Origin: Paucimonas sp. | Lineage (GTDB): Bacteria > Pseudomonadota > Gammaproteobacteria > Burkholderiales > Burkholderiaceae_D | DNA length: 7,592 nucleotides | Reading direction: 5' to 3' | NCBI GenBank assembly: GCA_029266815.1 | Contig: JAQSWC010000166.1 | Coordinates: 1-7,592 of the forward strand | Shown: piece after piece, positions 1-5,156 of the stretch | Numbering within the stretch: the stretch's first letter is position 1 | Layout: every line of letters begins with the position of its first letter | Notes under the pieces: generated by a model | The model's database searches: none | Seen by the model: only the letters and a program-made list of their open reading frames with translations | What the model was told of the DNA's origin: nothing | Translations under genes and position numbers: made by a program

Positions 1-424
1 CGTACAGCAGCGCTTCCGCAGTTGGCGGGCAGCCCGGCACGTACACATCAACCGGCACGATGCGGTCGCAGCCGCGCACCACCGAGTACGAGTAGTGGTA
101 ATAGCCGCCACCGTTGGCGCAAGTACCCATTGAGATCACCCAACGCGGCTCGGCCATCTGGTCATACACCTTGCGCAATGCAGGGGCCATCTTGTTGCAC
201 AGTGTGCCGGCCACGATCATCACGTCGGACTGACGCGGCGACGGGCGAAAAACAACACCGAAACGGTCGAGATCATAGCGCGATGCGCCTGCATGCATCA
301 TTTCCACGGCGCAGCAAGCCAGACCGAACGTCATCGGCCACATTGAGCCTGTGCGTGTCCAGTTGATCAGCTTGTCGGCCGTCGTGGTGACAAAACCTTC
401 GTTCAATACACCTTCAATAGACAT
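1..424 (-). CDS. nuoB: NADH-quinone oxidoreductase subunit B (partial, N-terminal 141 residues)
   Basis: NuoB is the peripheral-arm subunit of respiratory complex I that holds the terminal iron-sulfur cluster N2, which passes electrons to ubiquinone on the cytoplasmic face of the inner membrane. The visible part runs from an ATG at 424 and leaves the window at its left edge. All four expected N2 cysteine ligands can be read: the adjacent pair C37-C38 (FGLACCAVEMMH), C102 (SMGTCANGGG) and C132 (YVPGCPPTAEAL). The start is supported by the typical MSIEGVL opening and by position: nuoA ends three bases upstream (TAA GCC ATG). Such tight spacing implies co-transcription and probably translational coupling, since only a weak purine-rich ribosome site (GGGAA) lies inside the end of nuoA. 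Nothing is abnormal; the C-terminus is simply outside the window. Confidence 0.97.
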   Translation of the reverse strand, partial: MSIEGVLNEGFVTTTADKLINWTRTGSMWPMTFGLACCAVEMMHAGASRYDLDRFGVVFRPSPRQSDVMIVAGTLCNKMAPALRKVYDQMAEPRWVISMGTCANGGGYYHYSYSVVRGCDRIVPVDVYVPGCPPTAEALLY

Positions 425-427
425 GGC

Positions 428-787
428 TTATTCCCAATCCAGGGCACCCTTTTTCCAGATGTACCAGAATCCAACAATGAATTCGATGATGAAGACCAGC
501 ATCGTGATGAAGCCTGCCCAGCCGAGATCGCGCATGGCGACACCCCACGGGAAGAAAAATGCGGTTTCAAGATCAAACAGAATGAACAGAATCGCCACGA
601 GGTAGTAGCGCACGTCGAATTTCATGCGCGCATCTTCGAAAGCCTCGAAGCCGCATTCGTAAGGTGACAATTTTTCGGCATCAGGCTTGAATGGAGCGAT
701 CACGCGCCCGAGAACCTGAGGAACCACGCCGACGCCGATGCCGACGAGAATGAAGAGCAGTACGGGAAGATAATTTTCGAGGTTCAC
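428..787 (-). CDS. nuoA: NADH-quinone oxidoreductase subunit A
   Basis: NuoA is a small membrane subunit of complex I (here 119 residues, the usual size) at the junction of the membrane arm and the quinone-binding region. Three hydrophobic segments are visible, at about residues 6-28, 61-80 and 91-111. Between the first and second lies the conserved family loop, with YECGFEAFEDARMKFDVRYY at residues 43-62. The start chosen is a GTG at 787, giving MNLENYLPVLL; it is the only initiation codon that leaves the first membrane helix and the conserved N-terminus intact. A modest purine-rich site (GGTAAG) precedes it. It is the first gene of the nuo operon and is followed three bases later by nuoB. 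Between it and the upstream tRNA-Leu is an intrinsic terminator, so nuo transcription probably begins in the short gap at 788-856 or depends on readthrough. I found no convincing promoter in that gap. Confidence 0.97.
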   Translation of the reverse strand: MNLENYLPVLLFILVGIGVGVVPQVLGRVIAPFKPDAEKLSPYECGFEAFEDARMKFDVRYYLVAILFILFDLETAFFFPWGVAMRDLGWAGFITMLVFIIEFIVGFWYIWKKGALDWE

Positions 788-856
788 AGCTTACCCAGTT
801 ATGGACGATCGGATCTAAGGCCAGAGGCTCAACGCCAACTACTACATTTCCTCGAC

Positions 857-893
857 AAAAAGCCAGCACAGGCATTCCCCTTGCTGGCTTTTT
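857..893 (-). terminator. Intrinsic terminator downstream of tRNA-Leu
   Basis: A perfect 12-bp inverted repeat (AAAAAGCCAGCA at 857-868, TGCTGGCTTTTT at 882-893) encloses a 13-nt loop. Read on the minus strand, it begins seven bases after the tRNA CCA end and closes with a run of U, as expected for a rho-independent terminator. The plus strand also ends in a T run, so it could work both ways. It separates the tRNA transcript from nuoA. Confidence 0.85.
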
Positions 894-900
894 TCATTCT

Positions 901-985
901 TGGTGCCGACGGCGAGACTCGAACTCGCACAGCTTTCGCCACTACCCCCTCAAGATAGCGTGTCTACCAATTTCACCACGTCGGC
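901..985 (-). tRNA. tRNA-Leu, anticodon GAG
   Basis: This is a complete leucine tRNA gene of 85 nt with the 3' CCA encoded. On the minus strand the acceptor stem pairs GCCGACG with CGTCGGC. The D arm reads GTGAAATTGGTAGACAC and the anticodon stem-loop CTATC-TTGAGGG-GGTAG, giving anticodon GAG. The T arm is GCGAG-TTCGAGT-CTCGC. A long class II variable arm (GGC-GAAA-GCT) is present, as required for tRNA-Leu, and the sequence closely resembles E. coli tRNA-Leu(GAG). It should read CUC and CUU codons. The gene lies between secG and nuoA on the same strand, with its own promoter candidate just upstream and an intrinsic terminator just downstream, so it is probably made as a separate short transcript. 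Confidence 0.98.
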
Positions 986-995
986 ATAGATTGCT

Positions 996-1025
996 ATTTT
1001 ACCCTGTTTGCCCTTCTTTATTCAA
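996..1025 (-). promoter_or_regulatory. Probable sigma-70-type promoter of tRNA-Leu
   Basis: On the minus strand, TTGAAT (1020-1025, 4/6 match to TTGACA) and TAAAAT (996-1001, 5/6 match to TATAAT) are separated by 18 bases. The -10 box ends ten bases before the first base of the mature tRNA, so transcription would start about three bases upstream of it, a typical layout for a tRNA gene. The call rests only on motif match and position. Confidence 0.6.
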
Positions 1026-1063
1026 TCGCAAGAAGGTCTCGTCATAGGTAAATCTTTGCGATT
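1024..1063 (-). repeat. 8-bp inverted repeat just after the secG stop
   Basis: AATCGCAA (1024-1031) and TTGCGATT (1056-1063) form a perfect 8-bp inverted repeat around a 24-nt loop, starting three bases after the secG stop codon. It has no U tract, so it is not a standard terminator. It could protect the secG mRNA 3' end from exonucleases. It overlaps the -35 region of the proposed tRNA promoter. Confidence 0.4.
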
Positions 1064-1066
1064 CGA

Positions 1067-1447
1067 TTACTTTGGTATCTCATTCGCGGGAATCGGCACG
1101 CTTTCCGGTTTTGCCGGCGCTGCTTGCGACGCGGGCGCATTTGATGCAGGAGCAGTTGTCGCAGGCGCCTTGTAGTTTTCCATCACGCTTCCGGAACCCA
1201 CCGTGGTCTGGCGTCCACCCAAAAATGCGAGAGCGAGGGTCGCAGCGAAAAACAGGGCAGCAGCCACTGCGGTCGTTTTCGAAAGAAAATTCGATGAGCC
1301 GCTTGCCCCGAAGAGACTACCCGACGCACCGGAACCGAAGGCGGCTCCCATGTCGGCGCCTTTGCCGTGCTGAAGCAAGACCAGGCCCACGATCGCAATG
1401 GCGGAAACCACTTGCAGGACGACTACGAGAGTCCATAAGGTATTCAT
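1067..1447 (-). CDS. secG: Preprotein translocase subunit SecG
   Basis: SecG is the small third subunit of the SecYEG protein-export channel and assists SecA-driven translocation across the inner membrane. The 126-residue product has the SecG plan. A first transmembrane helix at about residues 3-22 (LWTLVVVLQVVSAIAIVG) is followed by a conserved glycine/serine-rich loop (QHGKGADMGAAFGSG, then GSLFGASGSSNFLSKTT). A second helix lies at about residues 59-76 (TAVAAALFFAATLALAFL), and a low-complexity Ala/Pro-rich tail makes up roughly the last 35 residues. The ATG at 1447 is chosen because it opens the first helix and has a clear AGGAGA ribosome site about nine bases upstream. The frame stays open upstream into tpiA, but that part is not SecG-like. 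The gene starts 29 bp after the tpiA stop, so the two are probably co-transcribed. Confidence 0.95.
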   Translation of the reverse strand: MNTLWTLVVVLQVVSAIAIVGLVLLQHGKGADMGAAFGSGASGSLFGASGSSNFLSKTTAVAAALFFAATLALAFLGGRQTTVGSGSVMENYKAPATTAPASNAPASQAAPAKPESVPIPANEIPK

Positions 1448-1476
1448 GAAATTCTTTCTCCTGTTATAGCCTGTAA

Positions 1477-2223
1477 TCAGGCAGCAGCGATGATCGCAAG
1501 GAAATCTGCAGCCTTCAGCGAGGCGCCGCCGATCAAGCCTCCGTCGATGTCGGCCATGGACATCAAGGCCTTTGCATTGTCGGGCTTCATGCTGCCGCCG
1601 TACAAAATCTGCACCTTCTCGCCAGCTTGAGCATCCAGCTTCACCAGCTTCGCACGGATTTCGGCATGCACTTCCTGAGCCATTTCCGGAGTGGCTGTTT
1701 TGCCAGTGCCGATTGCCCATACAGGCTCATAAGCGATCACGATCTTGCCCAGCCCGTCGGCCCCAATTGCTGCAAGGACTGCATCTACCTGACGCCCGAC
1801 AACGTCATTCGTCTTGCCTGCCTCACGCTCGGACAGAGTCTCGCCCACGCACACGATCGGGACGACGCCGTTGGCAATGGCACGAACCGTTTTTTGCGCT
1901 ACCGCCTCATCTGTCTCGCCGTGATAAGAACGGCGCTCTGAGTGACCAACGATGGCGTAACGGCAACCGAATTCCAATAACATCTTGGCCGATGTCTCGC
2001 CGGTGTACGCACCGCTGTCTTGCGCGGACACATCCTGAGCGCCGAGGGAAATGGCAGACCCGGCCACATCCTTGGCACATTGCGACAGATAAGGAGAAGG
2101 TACACAGACCGCGATATCGCAGCGCGGATTGTCGAGCCCGGCCTTGATACCTGCCAGCAATTCAGCATTTGCGGCAAGGCCGCCATTCATCTTCCAGTTA
2201 CCGGCAACAAGTTTGCGGCGCAT
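1477..2223 (-). CDS. tpiA: Triosephosphate isomerase
   Basis: Triosephosphate isomerase interconverts dihydroxyacetone phosphate and glyceraldehyde 3-phosphate in the cytoplasm, linking both halves of glycolysis and gluconeogenesis. The product has 248 residues, normal for the TIM-barrel family. The diagnostic motifs are in order: GNWKMNG at 8-14 with catalytic Lys11; GHSERR at 93-98 with catalytic His94; AYEPVWAIGTGKTA at 164-177 with catalytic base Glu166 and the flexible lid that follows; then the phosphate-binding segments YGGSMKPDN (208-216) and GGLIGGASL (228-236). The ATG at 2223 gives the usual MRRKLVAGNWKMNG opening, although no strong ribosome site precedes it. secG follows after 29 bp. 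A promoter candidate lies immediately upstream, so expression need not depend on the damaged qor gene. Confidence 0.98.
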   Translation of the reverse strand: MRRKLVAGNWKMNGGLAANAELLAGIKAGLDNPRCDIAVCVPSPYLSQCAKDVAGSAISLGAQDVSAQDSGAYTGETSAKMLLEFGCRYAIVGHSERRSYHGETDEAVAQKTVRAIANGVVPIVCVGETLSEREAGKTNDVVGRQVDAVLAAIGADGLGKIVIAYEPVWAIGTGKTATPEMAQEVHAEIRAKLVKLDAQAGEKVQILYGGSMKPDNAKALMSMADIDGGLIGGASLKAADFLAIIAAA

Positions 2224-2254
2224 AAGGGCAATCGTCGAAAATTAAAAACCCGCT

Positions 2255-2284
2255 ATTTTAACGCGTGCAGCAAAACCGGGTCAA
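2255..2284 (-). promoter_or_regulatory. Probable sigma-70-type promoter of tpiA-secG
   Basis: On the minus strand, TTGACC (2279-2284, 5/6 match to TTGACA) is followed after 18 bases by TAAAAT (2255-2260, 5/6 match to TATAAT). The predicted start, near 2248, would give a leader of about 25 nt before the tpiA ATG at 2223. It is the best promoter-like match noticed in the window and sits in the gap between the qor remnant and tpiA. The evidence is motif match and position only. Confidence 0.6.
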
Positions 2285-2291
2285 ACGATGC

Positions 2292-2320
2292 CGATTCGAA
2301 CGACAGCATTTCACGAATCG
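2292..2320 (-). repeat. 7-bp inverted repeat directly after the qor stop
   Basis: CGATTCG (2292-2298) and CGAATCG (2314-2320) are perfect inverted copies around a 15-nt loop, beginning at the base after the original qor stop codon. There is no U run, so an intrinsic terminator is doubtful. It may be a 3'-end hairpin left from the intact qor transcript. Confidence 0.35.
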
Positions 2321-3162
2321 TCACGCGACCTTCAGGACAATTTTGCCCACATGCGTTCCGCTTTCCATGAGCCTGTGCGCCTCACGCGCATCTTCAAGCG
2401 CGAATACCTTGTCGATGACGGGCCGCATCCTCCGGGACTCAAGCAGCGGCCAGACGCGGGAATGCAGTTGCCTGGCGATGGCAGCCTTGACTGCCACGGA
2501 AGATAATCGCCGGCCACCATGTCCAGCACGACATCCACTCCCCTTCCCTCCGTCATGCTCTTGATGACATCGACAAAATCTTCGCTGCGGTAATTGATCG
2601 CGCGATCTGCGCCAAGCTGTTCGCAGCGTCGGCATTTGTCATTCGTACCGGCTGTTGCGAATACGCGATGCCCGAAAGCAGCAGCAAGCTGAATCGCTGC
2701 AACGCCAATGCCAGACGCGCCCCCGTGCACCAACAGGGACTCTCCGGGACCTAAATGAGCGCGGTCGAACACATTGCTCCATACCGTGAAATACGTCTCG
2801 GGAAGCGATGCCGCTTCCACGGCGCTCCATCCCTTGGGTAACGGCAGGCACTGCGCGGCGGGTGCTACGCAGTATTCCGCATAGCCGCCGCCGGCCACGA
2901 GCGCGCATACGTTCTCACCCTTTGAAAAGCCGCTTCCTTCTAAGTCGCCGTCCACGATCTCGCCGGCAACTTCCAGCCCGGGTAAGTCCGAAGCCCCAGA
3001 TGGGGCAGGATAGTGGCCGAGTCGTTGCAGGACATCCGGGCGGTTTACGCCTGCTGCGTGTACTCGGATCAGTACCTCACCTGTTGAAGCGACCGGCAGC
3101 GGACGCTCCGAGAGAGTCAACACATCCGGACCGCCAACTTTAGAAATTTCGATTACGCGCAT
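2321..3162 (-). pseudogene. qor: NADPH:quinone oxidoreductase, zinc-independent MDR family, inactivated by internal deletion and frameshift
   Basis: An intact gene of this family encodes a cytoplasmic NADPH-dependent quinone reductase of about 325-335 residues. The frame from the ATG at 3162 (MRVIEISKVGGPDVL; a TTG six bases upstream is also open) reads well as the GroES-like domain (GVNRPDVLQR, GLEVAGE) and most of the Rossmann domain (HGGASGIGVAAIQLA at 146-160, DVVLDMVAGDYLP ending at 222). At about 2497 the family sequence stops. It resumes at once in another frame as VKAAIARQLHSRVWPLLES and continues to the proper end HVGKIVLKVA at 2321. Roughly 45-50 codons of the late Rossmann domain, where relatives carry a segment like DDGRLVxIALLGG, are missing, and the join requires a deleted length of 3k+1 bases. 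Read without correction, the first frame gives 276 residues with an unrelated tail ending at 2332. Loss of function is inferred; the frame break is seen directly. Confidence 0.87.
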
Positions 3163-3504
3163 GATCAACGTGGGTTTGCAAAAAGCTCATTGTATGTCGA
3201 GCACTACGCTCCTCACCCAGACCATTTTGGCTACATGCAGCGCTTGTACTCCACTGCAATGTAAAGCGTCCGTTTCGCGGCTTACCTTCTTTTTCATGCG
3301 GATTTGCTTTTGTTTAAGAAGCCTCTGTGCATTCCATCGTATGTTTCTGCATCGTTGTGCGTCGTCTTACCAGGACGACACGTCACGAGGCTTTGCATTT
3401 GGAAACATTTGCACAGGAACCAATGGTTTTTCCGCATTTCCAACAGGAAATTGAAAATCGGTCGCCTCGCAATCCGTGGCGCCTCTGGAACGAGTAGACA
3501 GCCA
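3163..3504. other. Divergent intergenic region between the qor remnant and the diguanylate cyclase gene
   Basis: These 342 bases hold no gene I can recognise. Open frames crossing them in both directions give compositions unlike real proteins, rich in Cys, Arg and Ser with no family motif. On the minus strand, TACAAT at 3189-3194 is a good -10 hexamer for qor, about 27 bases from its start, but no matching -35 box is at the right distance. For the plus-strand cyclase I found no convincing promoter. The stretch also contains a short possible leader ORF at 3423-3497, listed separately. Confidence 0.6.
3423..3497 (+). CDS. Possible 24-codon leader ORF upstream of the diguanylate cyclase
   Basis: An ATG at 3423 has an AGGA ribosome-site match at 3415-3418 and opens a 24-codon frame (starts MVFPHFQQEIEN, ends WRLWNE) that stops with TAG at 3497. 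The cyclase ATG at 3505 is seven bases further on, in a different frame, and has only a poor ribosome site of its own. That spacing would suit translational coupling. No peptide family is recognised and an ORF this short can arise by chance, so this is only a candidate. Confidence 0.25.
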   Translation: MVFPHFQQEIENRSPRNPWRLWNE

Positions 3505-5073
3505 ATGACGACTTGCGCAGCGCCCATCTCCCCTGTTTCACCCCTCCCCGTGCAAAGCGACACCATAACGCATGACGAATGCATGGCCCTCGCCCTTGCT
3601 GCCTCTCATCAGCTTGCCTTCGACTGGTGTATTGCCGAAGACAAGGTGTGCTTTCACGGTGAACGCCCGGCTTGGTTCGCAGCATTGGCGCTTGACGAAA
3701 ACCACTGCTGCAGCTCGTCGGATCTATTTAACTTGGCACATGAGAATGATCGAGCAATGCTAAGCGAACGCGTAGTGAGCGCACTGAAAGCACTTAATGC
3801 TGACGCGCCCCTCACTCATCTGGAAGTTCGTCTGCGGCAATCGAACGGAACTTGGCGCTGGTTTGAAGTCGCAGGGCGGGTGGTGGCTCGCACGCCTGAT
3901 AGGCGCGCCCTTCGGCTTGTCGGTAGTCTGAGCGACATCAACGATCGCAAGCATGCCGAGTCTTTGCACCTGGGTCAGAACCGGATACTGAGCATGGTGG
4001 CCACCGGTGTCGATCTGCCCGAAATCTTGAATGAAATCGCGAGCTTCATCGAGTCCCAATCCGATCTCAGCCTGTGTTCGATACTTCATCTGAATTCCGA
4101 AGGCAATGCGCTTTTCCACGGAGCCTCACCCAATTTGCCTGAGTGCTACGTCACAGCGATTGATGGGCTGACGGTGTCACCGGCCAGCGGCTCCTGCGGA
4201 ACGTCAATCTTTCGCGGAGAACCGGTGATAGTCACTGATATTGAGGTGGATCCGTTGTGGCACGGATACCGTGCATCCGCTCTGCAGCATGGGCTACGTG
4301 CCTGCTCGTCGTGGCCAATAGTCGGCAAGCACGGAAAGAGACTCGGCACGATTGCCCTCTACTTTAGTGAACCCAAGGCACCCTCGCCTCGTGACCTGCA
4401 ACTCCTTGATGTGTGCACCAATCTTGCCGGCATTGCGATAGAGAGCCGTGCTTCCGAAGAACGAATCCGCTATCTTGCCCACTACGATGGGCTAACATCA
4501 CTGCCTAACCGGTTCCTGTTCGAGGAATTCCTCGACATCGCATTGCACAAGGCGCAACGCCACGGCACCAAGTTTGCCGTCTTTTTCATCGACTTGGACA
4601 AATTCAAGGACATCAACGACACATTTGGTCACGCTGCCGGAGACGAGGTTCTTCGTGAAACTGCGTCTAGGCTGCGTCTATGCTTACGTCAGACCGACAA
4701 GATTGCCCGGATGGGCGGCGACGAGTTCTATATCCTGATCGAAGACCTGGACAACGGACGCTATGCTGCGGAGGTTGCGCAGAAGCTGCTGGAGGCAGCC
4801 TCGCTTCCGATCCTTGTGGCAGACAGGGAATGCCAGATCAGCGTTAGCATCGGCATCGGAATTTATCCGGACGACGGTGACGATGGACAAAGCCTGCTTC
4901 GCCACGCGGACCAGGCAATGTACCGCGTGAAGAATCTGGGCAAGCACGGCTTCCAGTTTTTTTCCGACCATGACCAAATCTTCTCTCGAACGTTTGCCAT
5001 CATCGGCAGAGACCTTCCACTGCACATGGACCGATTCGCATCCGCTCAGCATGAGCGACCGCCGGTGCTCTGA
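3505..5073 (+). CDS. PAS-GAF-GGDEF diguanylate cyclase
   Basis: The 522-residue protein is predicted to join two GTP into the second messenger cyclic di-GMP. Residues about 36-151 form a PAS fold (LEVRLRQSNGTWRWFEVAGR, ending GSLSDINDRKHAE) and about 168-315 a GAF domain (GSCGTSIFRGEPVIVTDI, DPLWHGY); the GGDEF domain is about 322-486. In the last, DGLTSLPNR (328-336), metal ligands Asp363 and Asp406, guanine contacts Asn371 and Asp380, and the signature GGDEF (404-408) are all present, spaced exactly as in PleD. RQTD (395-398) is an intact RxxD product-inhibition site. No EAL domain, membrane helix or signal peptide is seen, so it should be a cytosolic synthase controlled by unknown signals at PAS and GAF. 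The frame is open back to a TTG at 3304, but the extra 67 residues look non-coding; an ATG at 3583 is an alternative start just before the PAS domain. It is the only plus-strand gene here, divergent from qor and convergent with pnp. Confidence 0.92.
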   Translation: MTTCAAPISPVSPLPVQSDTITHDECMALALAASHQLAFDWCIAEDKVCFHGERPAWFAALALDENHCCSSSDLFNLAHENDRAMLSERVVSALKALNADAPLTHLEVRLRQSNGTWRWFEVAGRVVARTPDRRALRLVGSLSDINDRKHAESLHLGQNRILSMVATGVDLPEILNEIASFIESQSDLSLCSILHLNSEGNALFHGASPNLPECYVTAIDGLTVSPASGSCGTSIFRGEPVIVTDIEVDPLWHGYRASALQHGLRACSSWPIVGKHGKRLGTIALYFSEPKAPSPRDLQLLDVCTNLAGIAIESRASEERIRYLAHYDGLTSLPNRFLFEEFLDIALHKAQRHGTKFAVFFIDLDKFKDINDTFGHAAGDEVLRETASRLRLCLRQTDKIARMGGDEFYILIEDLDNGRYAAEVAQKLLEAASLPILVADRECQISVSIGIGIYPDDGDDGQSLLRHADQAMYRVKNLGKHGFQFFSDHDQIFSRTFAIIGRDLPLHMDRFASAQHERPPVL

Positions 5074-5112
5074 CTCCGGTCGTAAGTCAACTCGTAAGAC
5101 GGCCCAAGACGT

Positions 5113-5142
5113 AAAAAAACCCGGATCGCTCCGGGTTTTTTT
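5113..5142. terminator. Bidirectional intrinsic terminator between the diguanylate cyclase gene and pnp
   Basis: A perfect 13-bp stem (seven A, then CCCGGA at 5113-5125; TCCGGG, then seven T at 5130-5142) closes a TCGC tetraloop. The A and T runs give a U tract on either strand. It lies 39 bases after the cyclase stop and 14 bases from the pnp stop, so it can end both convergent transcripts. Confidence 0.92.
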
Positions 5143-5156
5143 TGTTTCCTTCAGAT

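Noticed and set aside
22..366. A 114-codon plus-strand open frame at the left end
   Set aside because: It is antisense to nuoB, which is clearly coding with all cluster ligands conserved.
1448..1720. N-terminal extension of secG into tpiA
   Set aside because: The extra 91 residues are a shadow of tpiA in another frame. SecG proteins begin at the membrane helix, and a good AGGAGA site precedes the ATG at 1447.
1572..2147. A 191-codon plus-strand open frame opposite tpiA
   Set aside because: The protein-like signal is entirely on the minus strand; this frame is Arg/Cys/His-rich and featureless.
2238..2282. A possible qor terminator formed by ACCCG and CGGGT
   Set aside because: The stem is only five pairs with a loop of over 20 bases; the same bases are better explained as the tpiA promoter.
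3161..3454. A 97-codon plus-strand open frame in the divergent gap
   Set aside because: It starts inside the qor 5' end, has a Cys/Ser/Phe-rich composition, no family motif and no ribosome site.
3304..3504. A 67-residue N-terminal extension of the diguanylate cyclase from a TTG codon
   Set aside because: Its composition is unlike a folded or membrane domain and it has no ribosome site; the ATG at 3505 precedes the PAS domain by a normal distance.
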